From Dyadobacter psychrophilus (GTDB lineage: Bacteria; Bacteroidota; Bacteroidia; Cytophagales; Spirosomataceae): 64,000 bases of DNA. Below, in pieces: positions 35,198 through 46,621 of this stretch. Within the stretch, counting starts at the first letter, position 1. Each line of letters begins with the position of its first letter. Under the pieces are notes generated by a model that was not told the DNA's origin, ran no database searches, and saw nothing but the letters and a program-made list of their open reading frames with translations. The stretch spans positions 124,001 to 188,000 of the forward strand of contig NZ_FUZA01000003.1 in NCBI RefSeq assembly GCF_900167945.1, in the 5' to 3' direction. Made by a program: the position numbers and the translations under genes.

Positions 35198-36219
35198 TCA
35201 AAGCCACTTATTTTCTTTGTACCACATTAAAGTTTCCTGCATTCCCTGCCGCAAATCATACTGCGGTGTATAGTGCAGGCTGTTCCTGGCTGCGTCAATG
35301 CTGCAGATCCAGTTCGAGGCTGTGAGCTCTTTGAGTTTTTCCTTATTTAAAACCGGGGTCACGGAGGTAAATCCATAGATAAAATCCAGGAATCCGGCTG
35401 TCAGTTTTACCAAAAACAATGGTAAATGTGCCCTGAATATGTTTTTACCGCTGATTTCCCGGAACCGGTCTGCAAATGCATAACGATCGTAAGCCTGTCC
35501 GTCGGAAATATTGTATACTGTGGTTTCGCGCTGGTTTTCCAACATTGCGGCCATTGTGGCGGCCACAAGATCTTTGACATAAACGAAGCTCAGCCGCTGC
35601 GGGCCTTTGCCTATATATGCGTCCAATCCATTGTTCAGTGTTTTGAAAAGAATAAACAAATCCTTTTCACCGGGACCGTAAACGGCAGTCGGACGGATAA
35701 TGGTGAGTGGTAAGCCGCTTACCTGTTCGAGATACTGCTCGGCAAGCAATTTACTTTTACCATAATCTGTCACAGGAATGGGCAATGTTTCCTCTGTAAT
35801 CGGCTGTTGCTCAGCATAAGACAGCGGGCCAATAGCGGCCAGACTGCTCAGGAAAACAAAGCGTTTCAAAGGAATATTGGCTGACATGGCCGCTTGCGCC
35901 AGATGCAGGGAATATTCTGCGTTGACTTTATTGTAAACAGCCGTTTTCTTAGCCTTAGTCACTCCTGCTGCGTGGATAATGTAGGAATAGCCTCCATTTT
36001 CCAGTAATTCTTTCAAGGAATCCCTTGAATCAAAATTCGTATTCACAAGCGCCAGCGGGCCTTTTCCTGCCTTTCCTGAATCGCTTTGCAGCTTTTTCAG
36101 AAAGGTGAGGTCGCTGGAAGGCCTTACTGCTGCGTGCACTTCCATGCCTGCTTCCAGTGCTGCTTCAACCAGGTGAAAACCGATGAAACCGCTGGCCCCC
36201 GTTATGAATACTTTCTCTT

Positions 36220-36223
<4 letters not shown>
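35198..36223 (-). CDS. SDR-family NAD(P)-dependent reductase, candidate ceramide reductase
   Basis: This 341-residue extended short-chain dehydrogenase has the nucleotide loop GASGFIG (9-15), catalytic YGKSK with Y154 and K158, and FLSSLAAIGP giving the catalytic Ser. The family alone would be called an NAD-dependent epimerase/dehydratase. In Caulobacter a member of this group (CerR) reduces 3-keto-ceramide, and the order serine palmitoyltransferase, GNAT protein, SDR here copies that pathway. Its start overlaps the GNAT gene by 4 bases. The ceramide role rests on context; a sugar epimerase remains possible. Confidence 0.8.
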
Positions 36224-38989
<2,766 letters not shown>

Positions 38990-41900
38990 CTAAGCTTCCT
39001 CAACTACTATACTTTTGGTTACCGTGCCAGAACGGAATCTGAACGACGCCCACTTTTCGGCAGCCCTGTCGACCAAATAATACATCATTGGTACGAGATA
39101 GATGGTCAAAAGCATCGAACTGGTTAGTCCACCTATTAAAACCCATGCCAGCGAATTTTTCCATTCCGCACCTGCGCCGGTTGCAGTTGCAATGGGCACC
39201 ATACCGATCACCATGGCAATGGTCGTCATCAAAATCGGGCGTAAACGCTCTTCTCCTGCAATCAGAATAGCCTCCCTGAACGGTACGCCAAGCTCTTTTT
39301 GCTGGTTGGCAAAATCGACGATCAGAATTGCATTTTTAACTACAAGCCCGATCAACATCAGCATACCCAAAAGAGCAAAAATACCGATGTTCGACGATGA
39401 CAATGCGAGTGCCAGGAGCGCCCCGATCACCGCTACCGGGATGGAGAATAATACAACCAGCGGATAAACGAAACTGTCGTAAAGCAATACCATAATAAAG
39501 TATACCAAAACCAGCCCTGCAAGCATTGCCAAACCCAATGACCCAAAACCTTCGCTCTGATTTTTCGCGTCACCACCCCAAGTCAAAATAATATCTGACG
39601 GAAGCGGCTTCTCGATTAAGCCCTGCTGAATATTGCTCACCAATGTTCCCGATCCAATCCCTAATGTATTAGCGGTCACCGTCACGGATGAACGACGGTT
39701 TTTTCGCTCCACAATTGACGGTCCGTTGCTTAAACTCACATCCGCGAACTCGGCAAGCCGCACCGGGCGCTTTGCTGCCGGACTATAAAAATTTATATTT
39801 TTGACATCATCCGGATTCTTACGGTCGAAGGCGTCCAGCATGATGCGGATCTCGTAATCTTCACCACCATCCCGGTATTTGGAATCATCATTTCCTGCGA
39901 AAGCATTCTGCATTGTTGCGCCGACGGTTTGAATGTCAAGTCCCAGCTTTGCCATTTTTTCGCGGTCTATTTCTACGCGTACTTCGGGGTTACCGGCTTC
40001 TACGGAAACGTTCACGTCATTTGCTCCTGGTGTTTTTCTCAATCTGTTGGCCAGGTCGTTTGCAGATATAAGGATTTTATCCAGATCATCCCCACTTAGG
40101 AAAATCTCGATGGGAGACGTGCCGGAGTTGACCATCCCTACCGCCGCTGAATTGAATTCCACTCCTGCAAACTTCTGTTCCAATTCCTTTCTCACTGCAA
40201 GCATGTAATCTTCTGTTGGCTGCGCATTGGCGCGCTCGGTAACAGGGATCAATTCTACGGTTAGCTCCGTCCGGTTTGTTTCGCCTTGTCCTGAGCTGTT
40301 CAAGCCAGTACTAGCACCGCCTACGTTGGCGAAGATCGTTTTCACCTCCGGTTTTTTTCTCAAATAATCCTCTATCTGTCTGGAAGTAAGGTTGTTTTGT
40401 TGCAAAGAAGCACTTTTGTCGAGCTTCATCGTTAATAAAAACTTACCCTGGTCACCTTCGGCCACGAACTCGGAACCAATGATTCCTAAACTCATTACCC
40501 AAACGGTCATCCCGAAAATTGCAATCAGAATTCCGGAAAATGCCAGCTTATGTCCCAATACCCATTGCAAACTGCCATGATACCATTTGGTCATTTTGGT
40601 AAGGCCTTTTTCAAACCATAGTAAGAAAGCCTGAACCGGATTTTTGGGATCTAAATGTTCTATCCTCGCCATTTTGGATGTCATCCAAGGTGTAAGCGTG
40701 AAACTTACCAGCAAACTGACCATTGTCGCAAATGCAACGGTTAAGCTAAACTGGCGAAGCAAATCAGCGATAACAGAGTTTACAAATGTGATCGGAACGA
40801 AAACCACCACGATTACCAACGTGATCGCTAATGCCGCAAATCCGATCTCGGTAACGCCTTCAATGGTCGCATCCCAGCGGTTTTTACCCATTTCCAGATG
40901 TCGCTGAATGTTTTCGAGAATTACAATCGAGTCATCCACCAGGATCCCGATCACCAGCGAAAGTGCCAGTAATGTCATCAAATTCAGCGAATAACCCATC
41001 AGATACATGAAAAGGAAAGCTGCGATCAATGATGCCGGAACCGACACCATGACAATGAATGCGTTCCTGAAACTGTGCAGGAACAAGAGCATCACCGCCG
41101 CCACCAGGATCACCGCAATGATCAGGTCATGCGTTACGGCCTCAACCGACTCCAATGTAAAAATGCTGCTGTCGTAAGCGATCGCAAATTTCACTTTGTC
41201 CTTCGCATTGGTTTTTTCAATCTCGGAAAGTTTGGCCTGAATGGATTTACTGATCTCAACAGCATTCGCATCAGACTGTTTTTTTACAAATAATCCAATT
41301 CCATTGATACCATTGTAACGGCTGATGCTCTCAGCGTCGGTAAGGCCGTCGGTAATGTTGGCCACATCGCCTACGCGGATGGGGCTGCCTGTTACAGGCG
41401 ACGTGATTACCAGATTTCTGATGTCGTCGATGGATGTGAATTTTCCAGCCAGGCGCAATGTCATATTTTCGCTTGTGCTCTTAACTTTTCCTGTCGGAAA
41501 GTCAAGATTAGCCTGATTAATGGCCTGCGTAACCTGTAACAACGATAATCCATAGAAATTGAGTTTATCATTGTTCACATTCACCCGGATCTCACGCTGG
41601 TCGCCACCGGTCATTGTGATTTCGGCAACACCTTCAATCTGCGTGAGTATGGGTAAATATTTGTCTTCAACTTGCTGATAAAACACTTCATTAGGCAAGC
41701 TCGAAGTCGCCAGAAGCTGCATAATGGGCTGATCACTGGGTGATATTTTGGATAAAGACGGCGTTTCCGCATCGTCCGGCAAGTCGCTGAGCATGTTATT
41801 CACATCGCGCTGCGCATCTTCCAGAGCCTTGTCGATGTCGGTTCCGGCTTTGAATTCAACAATTACGAGCGAGGCACTTTCAAGCGATTTGGAAGTTACT

Positions 41901-42136
41901 TCCTTGATGTTGTCCAGGCCGGAAACGGCATCTTCTATCTTTTTACTGACTTCGGATTCCACCTCAGTTGGCGCTGCGCCAGGGTAAACCGTTGTAATGG
42001 TGATCGTTGGCACTGAAAATTCCGGCAACAGCATGTAATTCAGCTGCGTATAGGAAACAAGTCCACCGAGGATCAGCACTGCGAACAGCACAATGATCAT
42101 CGAAGGACGTTTTAGTATGGTTTGTATAAATTTCAT
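38990..42136 (-). CDS. RND multidrug efflux permease (AcrB/HAE1 type)
   Basis: This is the inner-membrane proton-driven efflux pump of a tripartite system. It has 1048 residues and 12 membrane helices, with two large periplasmic loops after helices 1 and 7. Start MKFIQTILKRPSMIIVL is typical. The proton-relay aspartates are D401-D402 in GILVDDSIVILENI. The second half repeats the layout (LIGLVVKNAILIVDFANQQ). It is the last of the adaptor-pump-channel genes behind the TetR gene and is 22 bases after the adaptor gene. Confidence 0.95.
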   Translation of the reverse strand: MKFIQTILKRPSMIIVLFAVLILGGLVSYTQLNYMLLPEFSVPTITITTVYPGAAPTEVESEVSKKIEDAVSGLDNIKEVTSKSLESASLVIVEFKAGTDIDKALEDAQRDVNNMLSDLPDDAETPSLSKISPSDQPIMQLLATSSLPNEVFYQQVEDKYLPILTQIEGVAEITMTGGDQREIRVNVNNDKLNFYGLSLLQVTQAINQANLDFPTGKVKSTSENMTLRLAGKFTSIDDIRNLVITSPVTGSPIRVGDVANITDGLTDAESISRYNGINGIGLFVKKQSDANAVEISKSIQAKLSEIEKTNAKDKVKFAIAYDSSIFTLESVEAVTHDLIIAVILVAAVMLLFLHSFRNAFIVMVSVPASLIAAFLFMYLMGYSLNLMTLLALSLVIGILVDDSIVILENIQRHLEMGKNRWDATIEGVTEIGFAALAITLVIVVVFVPITFVNSVIADLLRQFSLTVAFATMVSLLVSFTLTPWMTSKMARIEHLDPKNPVQAFLLWFEKGLTKMTKWYHGSLQWVLGHKLAFSGILIAIFGMTVWVMSLGIIGSEFVAEGDQGKFLLTMKLDKSASLQQNNLTSRQIEDYLRKKPEVKTIFANVGGASTGLNSSGQGETNRTELTVELIPVTERANAQPTEDYMLAVRKELEQKFAGVEFNSAAVGMVNSGTSPIEIFLSGDDLDKILISANDLANRLRKTPGANDVNVSVEAGNPEVRVEIDREKMAKLGLDIQTVGATMQNAFAGNDDSKYRDGGEDYEIRIMLDAFDRKNPDDVKNINFYSPAAKRPVRLAEFADVSLSNGPSIVERKNRRSSVTVTANTLGIGSGTLVSNIQQGLIEKPLPSDIILTWGGDAKNQSEGFGSLGLAMLAGLVLVYFIMVLLYDSFVYPLVVLFSIPVAVIGALLALALSSSNIGIFALLGMLMLIGLVVKNAILIVDFANQQKELGVPFREAILIAGEERLRPILMTTIAMVIGMVPIATATGAGAEWKNSLAWVLIGGLTSSMLLTIYLVPMMYYLVDRAAEKWASFRFRSGTVTKSIVVEEA

Positions 42137-42157
42137 GTTTTCTCTGGCTAATGTGGG

Positions 42158-43207
42158 TTATTGCGCAATGACGGATGTGCCGTTTTGCAGGTTGATCTGG
42201 CCGCTGGTAACCACTTTGTCGCCTGCTTTCAGTCCTTTTGTGATCTCATAAAATTCATTGGTTGTTGCTCCTATGCCTACATCGCGCAAATTAGCTTTAC
42301 CATTTTCAACCACATAAACCTGCGGCTGTTTGGCCGACCCCGTTATTGCCTGGCGCGGCACAGCCAACGCTTCTCCTTTTACTTCCGCTGCATTGGCAAT
42401 AGACCCATACATGCCTGCTTTCAACGGATTTTTCTGAGAGTTCTGAACCGTAATTTCCACCGGATAATTGTGTGCGTCGTCACCTTCCGCGCTTACCATG
42501 GTCACTTTCCCGCTGAAATTCGCGTCCGGATAAACGTCCGTTTTGATGCTGATGGTTTTTCCATTGCGGAATTCATTTACCGATTTCTCAGGAATGTTGA
42601 CCACCAGTTTCAGCAGCGATATGTCTGTAATTTCGGCCATAGGCGTCCCTATGCTCACTACGGAGCCTTTTTCAACCATTTTCGCAGTGACTATGCCCGA
42701 AAACGGTGCGATAATGCTCGTATTATCGACTTGTTTTTTCAATTGTTTGATTTGCGCTTCGGTGCTTCGAATGCTCAATTGAGTTCTTTCCAGGTTTACA
42801 GCCGGAACCGCGTCGCCTTTAACGAGCACTTCGTATCGTTTCAAATCATTCTGATAACCTTCCAATGTAACCTGCGCAGCTTCGATCTGATAACGCAATT
42901 GTTCATCGTCCAGCTTCGCAATCAGCTGGCCTGCTTTCACAAATTGTCCTTCCTGAATGTTCAGTCGAACGATTTCACCGCCTGCCTGCGGACGGATTTC
43001 TACTTTCCGGTTGGGAGTAAAAGATCCCAAAAAGGATGCTTCCTGGGACAATCGCCGTATTTCTGCGACGGCAACTTTTACACCTACTTTGGGATCTGTG
43101 TCTGGTATGTAAACTTTCTGTGCTGTCTTTTCCTTGTTGTCCAACAACTTGGCAGCGGTAAGACCGATGCCGGCAATCACGGCTAAAAATATCAGTAAGC
43201 GTTTCAT
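42158..43207 (-). CDS. RND periplasmic adaptor protein (membrane fusion protein)
   Basis: This 349-residue adaptor links the pump and the outer-membrane channel. The start is set at MKRLLIFLAVIAGIGL, which gives a proper signal-anchor; upstream codons in the frame overlap non-coding sequence. The biotinyl-lipoyl part is seen in EIRPQAGGEIVRLNIQEGQF and again in INKxx-like strand ASIIAPFSGIV; between lies a helical hairpin (about 95-150). The beta-barrel region is VVNIPEKSVNEFRNG, and the end DKVVTSGQINLQNGTSV is standard for HlyD/AcrA-like adaptors. It lies 41 bases after the tolC-like gene. Confidence 0.92.
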   Translation of the reverse strand: MKRLLIFLAVIAGIGLTAAKLLDNKEKTAQKVYIPDTDPKVGVKVAVAEIRRLSQEASFLGSFTPNRKVEIRPQAGGEIVRLNIQEGQFVKAGQLIAKLDDEQLRYQIEAAQVTLEGYQNDLKRYEVLVKGDAVPAVNLERTQLSIRSTEAQIKQLKKQVDNTSIIAPFSGIVTAKMVEKGSVVSIGTPMAEITDISLLKLVVNIPEKSVNEFRNGKTISIKTDVYPDANFSGKVTMVSAEGDDAHNYPVEITVQNSQKNPLKAGMYGSIANAAEVKGEALAVPRQAITGSAKQPQVYVVENGKANLRDVGIGATTNEFYEITKGLKAGDKVVTSGQINLQNGTSVIAQ

Positions 43208-43248
43208 AATCTTGATGTTAATGTTTAGTACAGTAGCAATTGAGTGTT

Positions 43249-44565
43249 CTATTTTTGTATTAATGAGCCGGTTGCTTTTTTCCATTCCAGCTCAGCTTTA
43301 AGCAATTGAACCAGCGAAGTCAAATAGTTGCTTTGCGCGTCCAGGTTGCTGTTTTCGGCCTGGATTACATCCGTTAGCGAAACAGTCCCTTCCTTGAACT
43401 GCAACTGGATCTGCTTGTAAACCCGGGAAGCCAGCGCAACCTGATCTTTTTTGGCATTAATGTTCCTTTGCTCTACGGCAAACTTGTTTCTTGCATTGGC
43501 TTCTTCCATGGCTATCGATTCTTTGACCTGCCTCAGCTGCACATTTAATTTCTCGTTATCAATCTGATTCTGACTTCTTTTCGCCCTTCTCGCCAAACCG
43601 TCGAATACACTCCAGTTCAGTTGCAATCCGGCCCAATAACCGGGCACATCCTGAAAGGTCGAATTTTCTCCCGCTTTGGCATAAAAGGCCATATTGGCTG
43701 TCCCGTAAGCATTTACAGTTGGTATAAAGCCCGACTTAATGTTCTTGTCCTGCAACTCATTCAAATCGCGCTGCTTTTGCAATAAGGCCACATCAGTGCG
43801 TTTGAGTTCTGCATCTTGAGACTGCGCAGGAAGAGAAACATCACTAACGCTAACAGCTATACGCATTTGCTCTGATTGAGGCGTTCCGGTGTAAGATTTC
43901 AGCAGGTTAACCAATTGGTTGTAATTATCTTTCAATGTTTCGAGCTGCGTCTCCGTCGTAGTTTTATTAATTAAAATCCTGTCCACATCCACGCGCTGAC
44001 CGAGTTTGTTCTGATAGAGCAAATCGGAAACCTTGTACATGCGATCCAATGAGATGAGGTTGCTGTCCAGAAAAGCCATTTGCTGCACAACTGTGACCAG
44101 GTTATAATAGGCATCTGTAACATTGTAGGCCACATCTTCCTTGGTTTTTATCGTGCTTAATGATGTCAGCTCGCGGTTCAGATTAGCGGCTTTCAATGCA
44201 TAACGGACAGATGGATTATACAGATTTTGAGTGACTTGCGCTGTTGTTGACAAATTGTAAGGCAGCCCAAAAGCTAATGTGCTATACTCCCCTTCCGGAC
44301 CACCAAATGCACTGGCAGGAACAACCTGACCCGGTATTTTAAAGTAGCGTTTATAATCTCCCGAAACATTTACACTGGGAAGCAACGCTGATTTTACTTC
44401 ATCGATTTTTGCATTGGTTTTCCTTTCATCCAACCTGGCCGACTGAATGCTAAAATCATTTTTCATGGCTAATTCTAAGAGTTGCGGCAGCGAATATTCC
44501 TGCGCCTGACTGCTCCCTATCGCCAAAAAAGACAATAAGGCTGCGATATGAAATTTTAATTTCAT
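43249..44565 (-). CDS. TolC-family outer membrane efflux protein
   Basis: This is the outer-membrane channel of the tripartite efflux pump. The start is at MKLKFHIAALLSFLAIGSSQ; signal peptide cleavage is near SQAQEY. Two repeats of long helical stretches with short strands make up the body of about 420 residues; the first includes LPQLLELAMKNDFSIQSARL and the second LQLQFKEGTVSLTDVIQAEN, both OEP hallmark segments. First in the order tolC-adaptor-pump, directly after the TetR gene. The 58 bases upstream contain a copy of the putative operator. Confidence 0.93.
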   Translation of the reverse strand: MKLKFHIAALLSFLAIGSSQAQEYSLPQLLELAMKNDFSIQSARLDERKTNAKIDEVKSALLPSVNVSGDYKRYFKIPGQVVPASAFGGPEGEYSTLAFGLPYNLSTTAQVTQNLYNPSVRYALKAANLNRELTSLSTIKTKEDVAYNVTDAYYNLVTVVQQMAFLDSNLISLDRMYKVSDLLYQNKLGQRVDVDRILINKTTTETQLETLKDNYNQLVNLLKSYTGTPQSEQMRIAVSVSDVSLPAQSQDAELKRTDVALLQKQRDLNELQDKNIKSGFIPTVNAYGTANMAFYAKAGENSTFQDVPGYWAGLQLNWSVFDGLARRAKRSQNQIDNEKLNVQLRQVKESIAMEEANARNKFAVEQRNINAKKDQVALASRVYKQIQLQFKEGTVSLTDVIQAENSNLDAQSNYLTSLVQLLKAELEWKKATGSLIQK

Positions 44566-44589
44566 GGCTAAATTCAAGTAAATGTTTAT

Positions 44590-44607
44590 TTTAAATGTTT
44601 GTTTAAA
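44590..44607. promoter_or_regulatory. Candidate TetR operator in front of tolC
   Basis: TTTAAATGTTTGTTTAAA; its reverse complement differs at only one of 18 bases from a site 5' of the TetR gene (45345-45362). The site lies 25 bases before the tolC start, inside the gap to the TetR gene. Confidence 0.5.
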
Positions 44608-44623
44608 GGAGGGCCAAAAAAAT

Positions 44624-45238
44624 TTAATCGCCTATTACCAAATAATTACAGATCATGGCCTTGATGTGCTCTTTTTGTTCTTCTGCGTAAATTTCAAAGC
44701 CTGCGTCATCCATGTTGAAAAGCTTTTTATGGATAGGTTTGGCAAGAAAGATAAACTCAATTGAACATTTAAGAAGCGGGAGCAAATTCTCGATATCCAT
44801 CTTCCGCAATGTTCCGTTGGCAACACCTTCTTCCAATTGGGTAATAAAATAAGTCGACTTCAACTGTTTGAACAGGGACATATCAGCAAACAGGCGGTCT
44901 GGCTCCTTGTGGATTTCGTTCATAATGAAAATGACCATATCCGGCTCTTCTTTCATCATCTTGAAATCATTATCGATCATTTCCGAGATCTTCGCCTTTA
45001 CATCAATTTTCTTGTTCAGGATCTCGATAGTGCTGTTAAAATACATTTCCAGGACATCCCGGAATATTTCAAGGAACAATTTTTCCTTGCTTCTGAAATA
45101 GTAATTGGTCAAAGCAATGTTCATGTCGGCTTCGCGGGCAATGTCTCTGGACGTTGTTCCGTCAAAACCTTTTTTCAGAAAAACCCTCCTCGCCGCGTCC
45201 TTAATCTTATCCTCGCTTTTTTCTGTTATGCACTTCAC
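44624..45238 (-). CDS. TetR-family transcriptional regulator
   Basis: This 204-residue repressor-type regulator has the N-terminal helix-turn-helix at about 10-57: AARRVFLKKGFDGTTSRDIA and ALTNYYFRSKEKLFLEIFRD are the TetR signature. The helical C-terminal ligand domain is variable. It is the first gene of the efflux unit, followed by tolC, the adaptor and the pump, and likely controls these and itself. A near-identical 18-base motif before both its own gene and tolC supports this. Confidence 0.93.
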   Translation of the reverse strand: MKCITEKSEDKIKDAARRVFLKKGFDGTTSRDIAREADMNIALTNYYFRSKEKLFLEIFRDVLEMYFNSTIEILNKKIDVKAKISEMIDNDFKMMKEEPDMVIFIMNEIHKEPDRLFADMSLFKQLKSTYFITQLEEGVANGTLRKMDIENLLPLLKCSIEFIFLAKPIHKKLFNMDDAGFEIYAEEQKEHIKAMICNYLVIGD

Positions 45239-45324
45239 TTGCTTATCCTTTTAATTTTGTCAGGTCTTTTGTTACTGCGCAATGTTTTAATACAAACCAA
45301 AGGTCTGCATTTTTTTCAAATCCA

Positions 45325-45362
45325 CAAACATTTTAAATGATTAATTTAAACAAGCATTTAAA
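45325..45362. promoter_or_regulatory. Candidate TetR operator region upstream of tetR
   Basis: TTTAAACAAGCATTTAAA (45345-45362) matches the tolC-upstream motif at 17 of 18 bases in inverted orientation. A related CAAACATTTTAAATG stands next to it (45325-45339). The region is 87-124 bases upstream of the TetR start codon. Confidence 0.45.
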
Positions 45363-45391
45363 ACTATAATTTAAAACTAATATTTATCAAA

Positions 45392-46621
45392 TTAATACAA
45401 TTCAATTTGCTCACACGGCGGTTCCTCATTCAACAATTCATAGCTCTGCCTGGCAATCTCAAACTCCTCATTAGTAGGCACAACCAGAATTTTTACGGTT
45501 GAATCCGTCGCATTGATTTCCTTTATTTGTTCTGATTTCGCCTTATTAAGCTCCATATCGATCTTCAAACCTAAAAATTCCATGTCCCTGCATACACGCT
45601 CGCGCATCAGCGCGTCGTTCTCACCGACGCCGGCCGTGAAAATAATGGCATCCAGCCCGTTCAAGACAGCCGCATAGGAGCCAATGTATTTTTTAATGCG
45701 ATAGGCAAACATATCTGCCGCCAATTCCGCATCATAATTGCCCATTTCAAGCAGTTTGCGCACATCACGCATATCGCTATGGCCTGTAAGTCCGGCCATT
45801 CCAGACTGTTTGTTGAGCAAAATATCCATTTCATCGGGTGTCTTTTTCTCTTGCCGGAGCAAATGCAGAATGACAGAAGGATCAATGTCACCCGATCTGG
45901 TCCCCATAATAAGTCCGCTCAAAGGCCCGAAGCCCATGCTGGTATCCAGCGACTTACCTGCGTCCACTGCGGTAATGCTACACCCGTTCCCCAAATGAAT
46001 GCTGATGATTTTTGCATCAGGCTTTTTCATCCAGGCCATCGCTTCTGCCGTTACGAACTTGTGGCTTGTGCCGTGAAAACCGTAAGCGCGTATCCGCATT
46101 TCCGAGTAATATTTTTCGGGAATGGCATAACGAAAAGCATATTCAGGCATGGATTGATGGAAAGCAGTGTCGAAAACGGCAATCTGTTTTGCGTCCGGAA
46201 ATGTTTTTTCGGCGATTTCAATGCATTTGTAGTTCACCGGGTTGTGCAGCGGCGCAAGCGAAAAAAGAGAACGGATCTTCTCTTTCACTTCCTCAGTTAC
46301 CATTACGGCAGTTGTAAAATCTTCCCCACCATGCACCACTCTGTGCCCTACCACTTCAATTTCGCTGATTTTGTCAATAATTCCCGTTTCCGCATCGGTT
46401 AGCAATTGCACAACGTTCTGCAATCCTTCCGCATGGTCCCTGACGAAAAAGGTTCTTTCTGTAAGCTTTTCTATGCCGTCTTTCAGCACCTTATGCCTGA
46501 TAAAGCAGTTTTCCTTCCCTATCCTTTCAATGATCCCCACGCAAAGCGGTTTCTGCTCGGGCATTTTGAAAAACTGGTATTTAAGCGAGCTGCTTCCTGA
46601 ATTGATGATGAGAATATTCAT
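45392..46621 (-). CDS. ackA: Acetate kinase
   Basis: This enzyme makes ATP and acetate from acetyl phosphate. It has 409 residues, the family length. The start is the ATG at 46621, since MNILIINSGSSSLKYQ is the canonical N-terminus and this ATG overlaps the pta stop as ATGA; an ATG 12 bases upstream is less likely. Signatures are RVVHGGE, FDTAFHQSMP, YGFHGTSH, IISIHLGNGCSI and DTSMGFGPLSGLIMGTRSGD. It is the distal gene of a pta-ackA operon, giving the overflow and acetate assimilation pathway. Confidence 0.97.
   Translation of the reverse strand: MNILIINSGSSSLKYQFFKMPEQKPLCVGIIERIGKENCFIRHKVLKDGIEKLTERTFFVRDHAEGLQNVVQLLTDAETGIIDKISEIEVVGHRVVHGGEDFTTAVMVTEEVKEKIRSLFSLAPLHNPVNYKCIEIAEKTFPDAKQIAVFDTAFHQSMPEYAFRYAIPEKYYSEMRIRAYGFHGTSHKFVTAEAMAWMKKPDAKIISIHLGNGCSITAVDAGKSLDTSMGFGPLSGLIMGTRSGDIDPSVILHLLRQEKKTPDEMDILLNKQSGMAGLTGHSDMRDVRKLLEMGNYDAELAADMFAYRIKKYIGSYAAVLNGLDAIIFTAGVGENDALMRERVCRDMEFLGLKIDMELNKAKSEQIKEINATDSTVKILVVPTNEEFEIARQSYELLNEEPPCEQIELY

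Noticed and set aside
42161..43186. 341-codon plus-strand frame opposite the efflux adaptor
   Set aside because: Shadow of a clear membrane fusion protein; rich in Phe, Arg and Cys without domain features.
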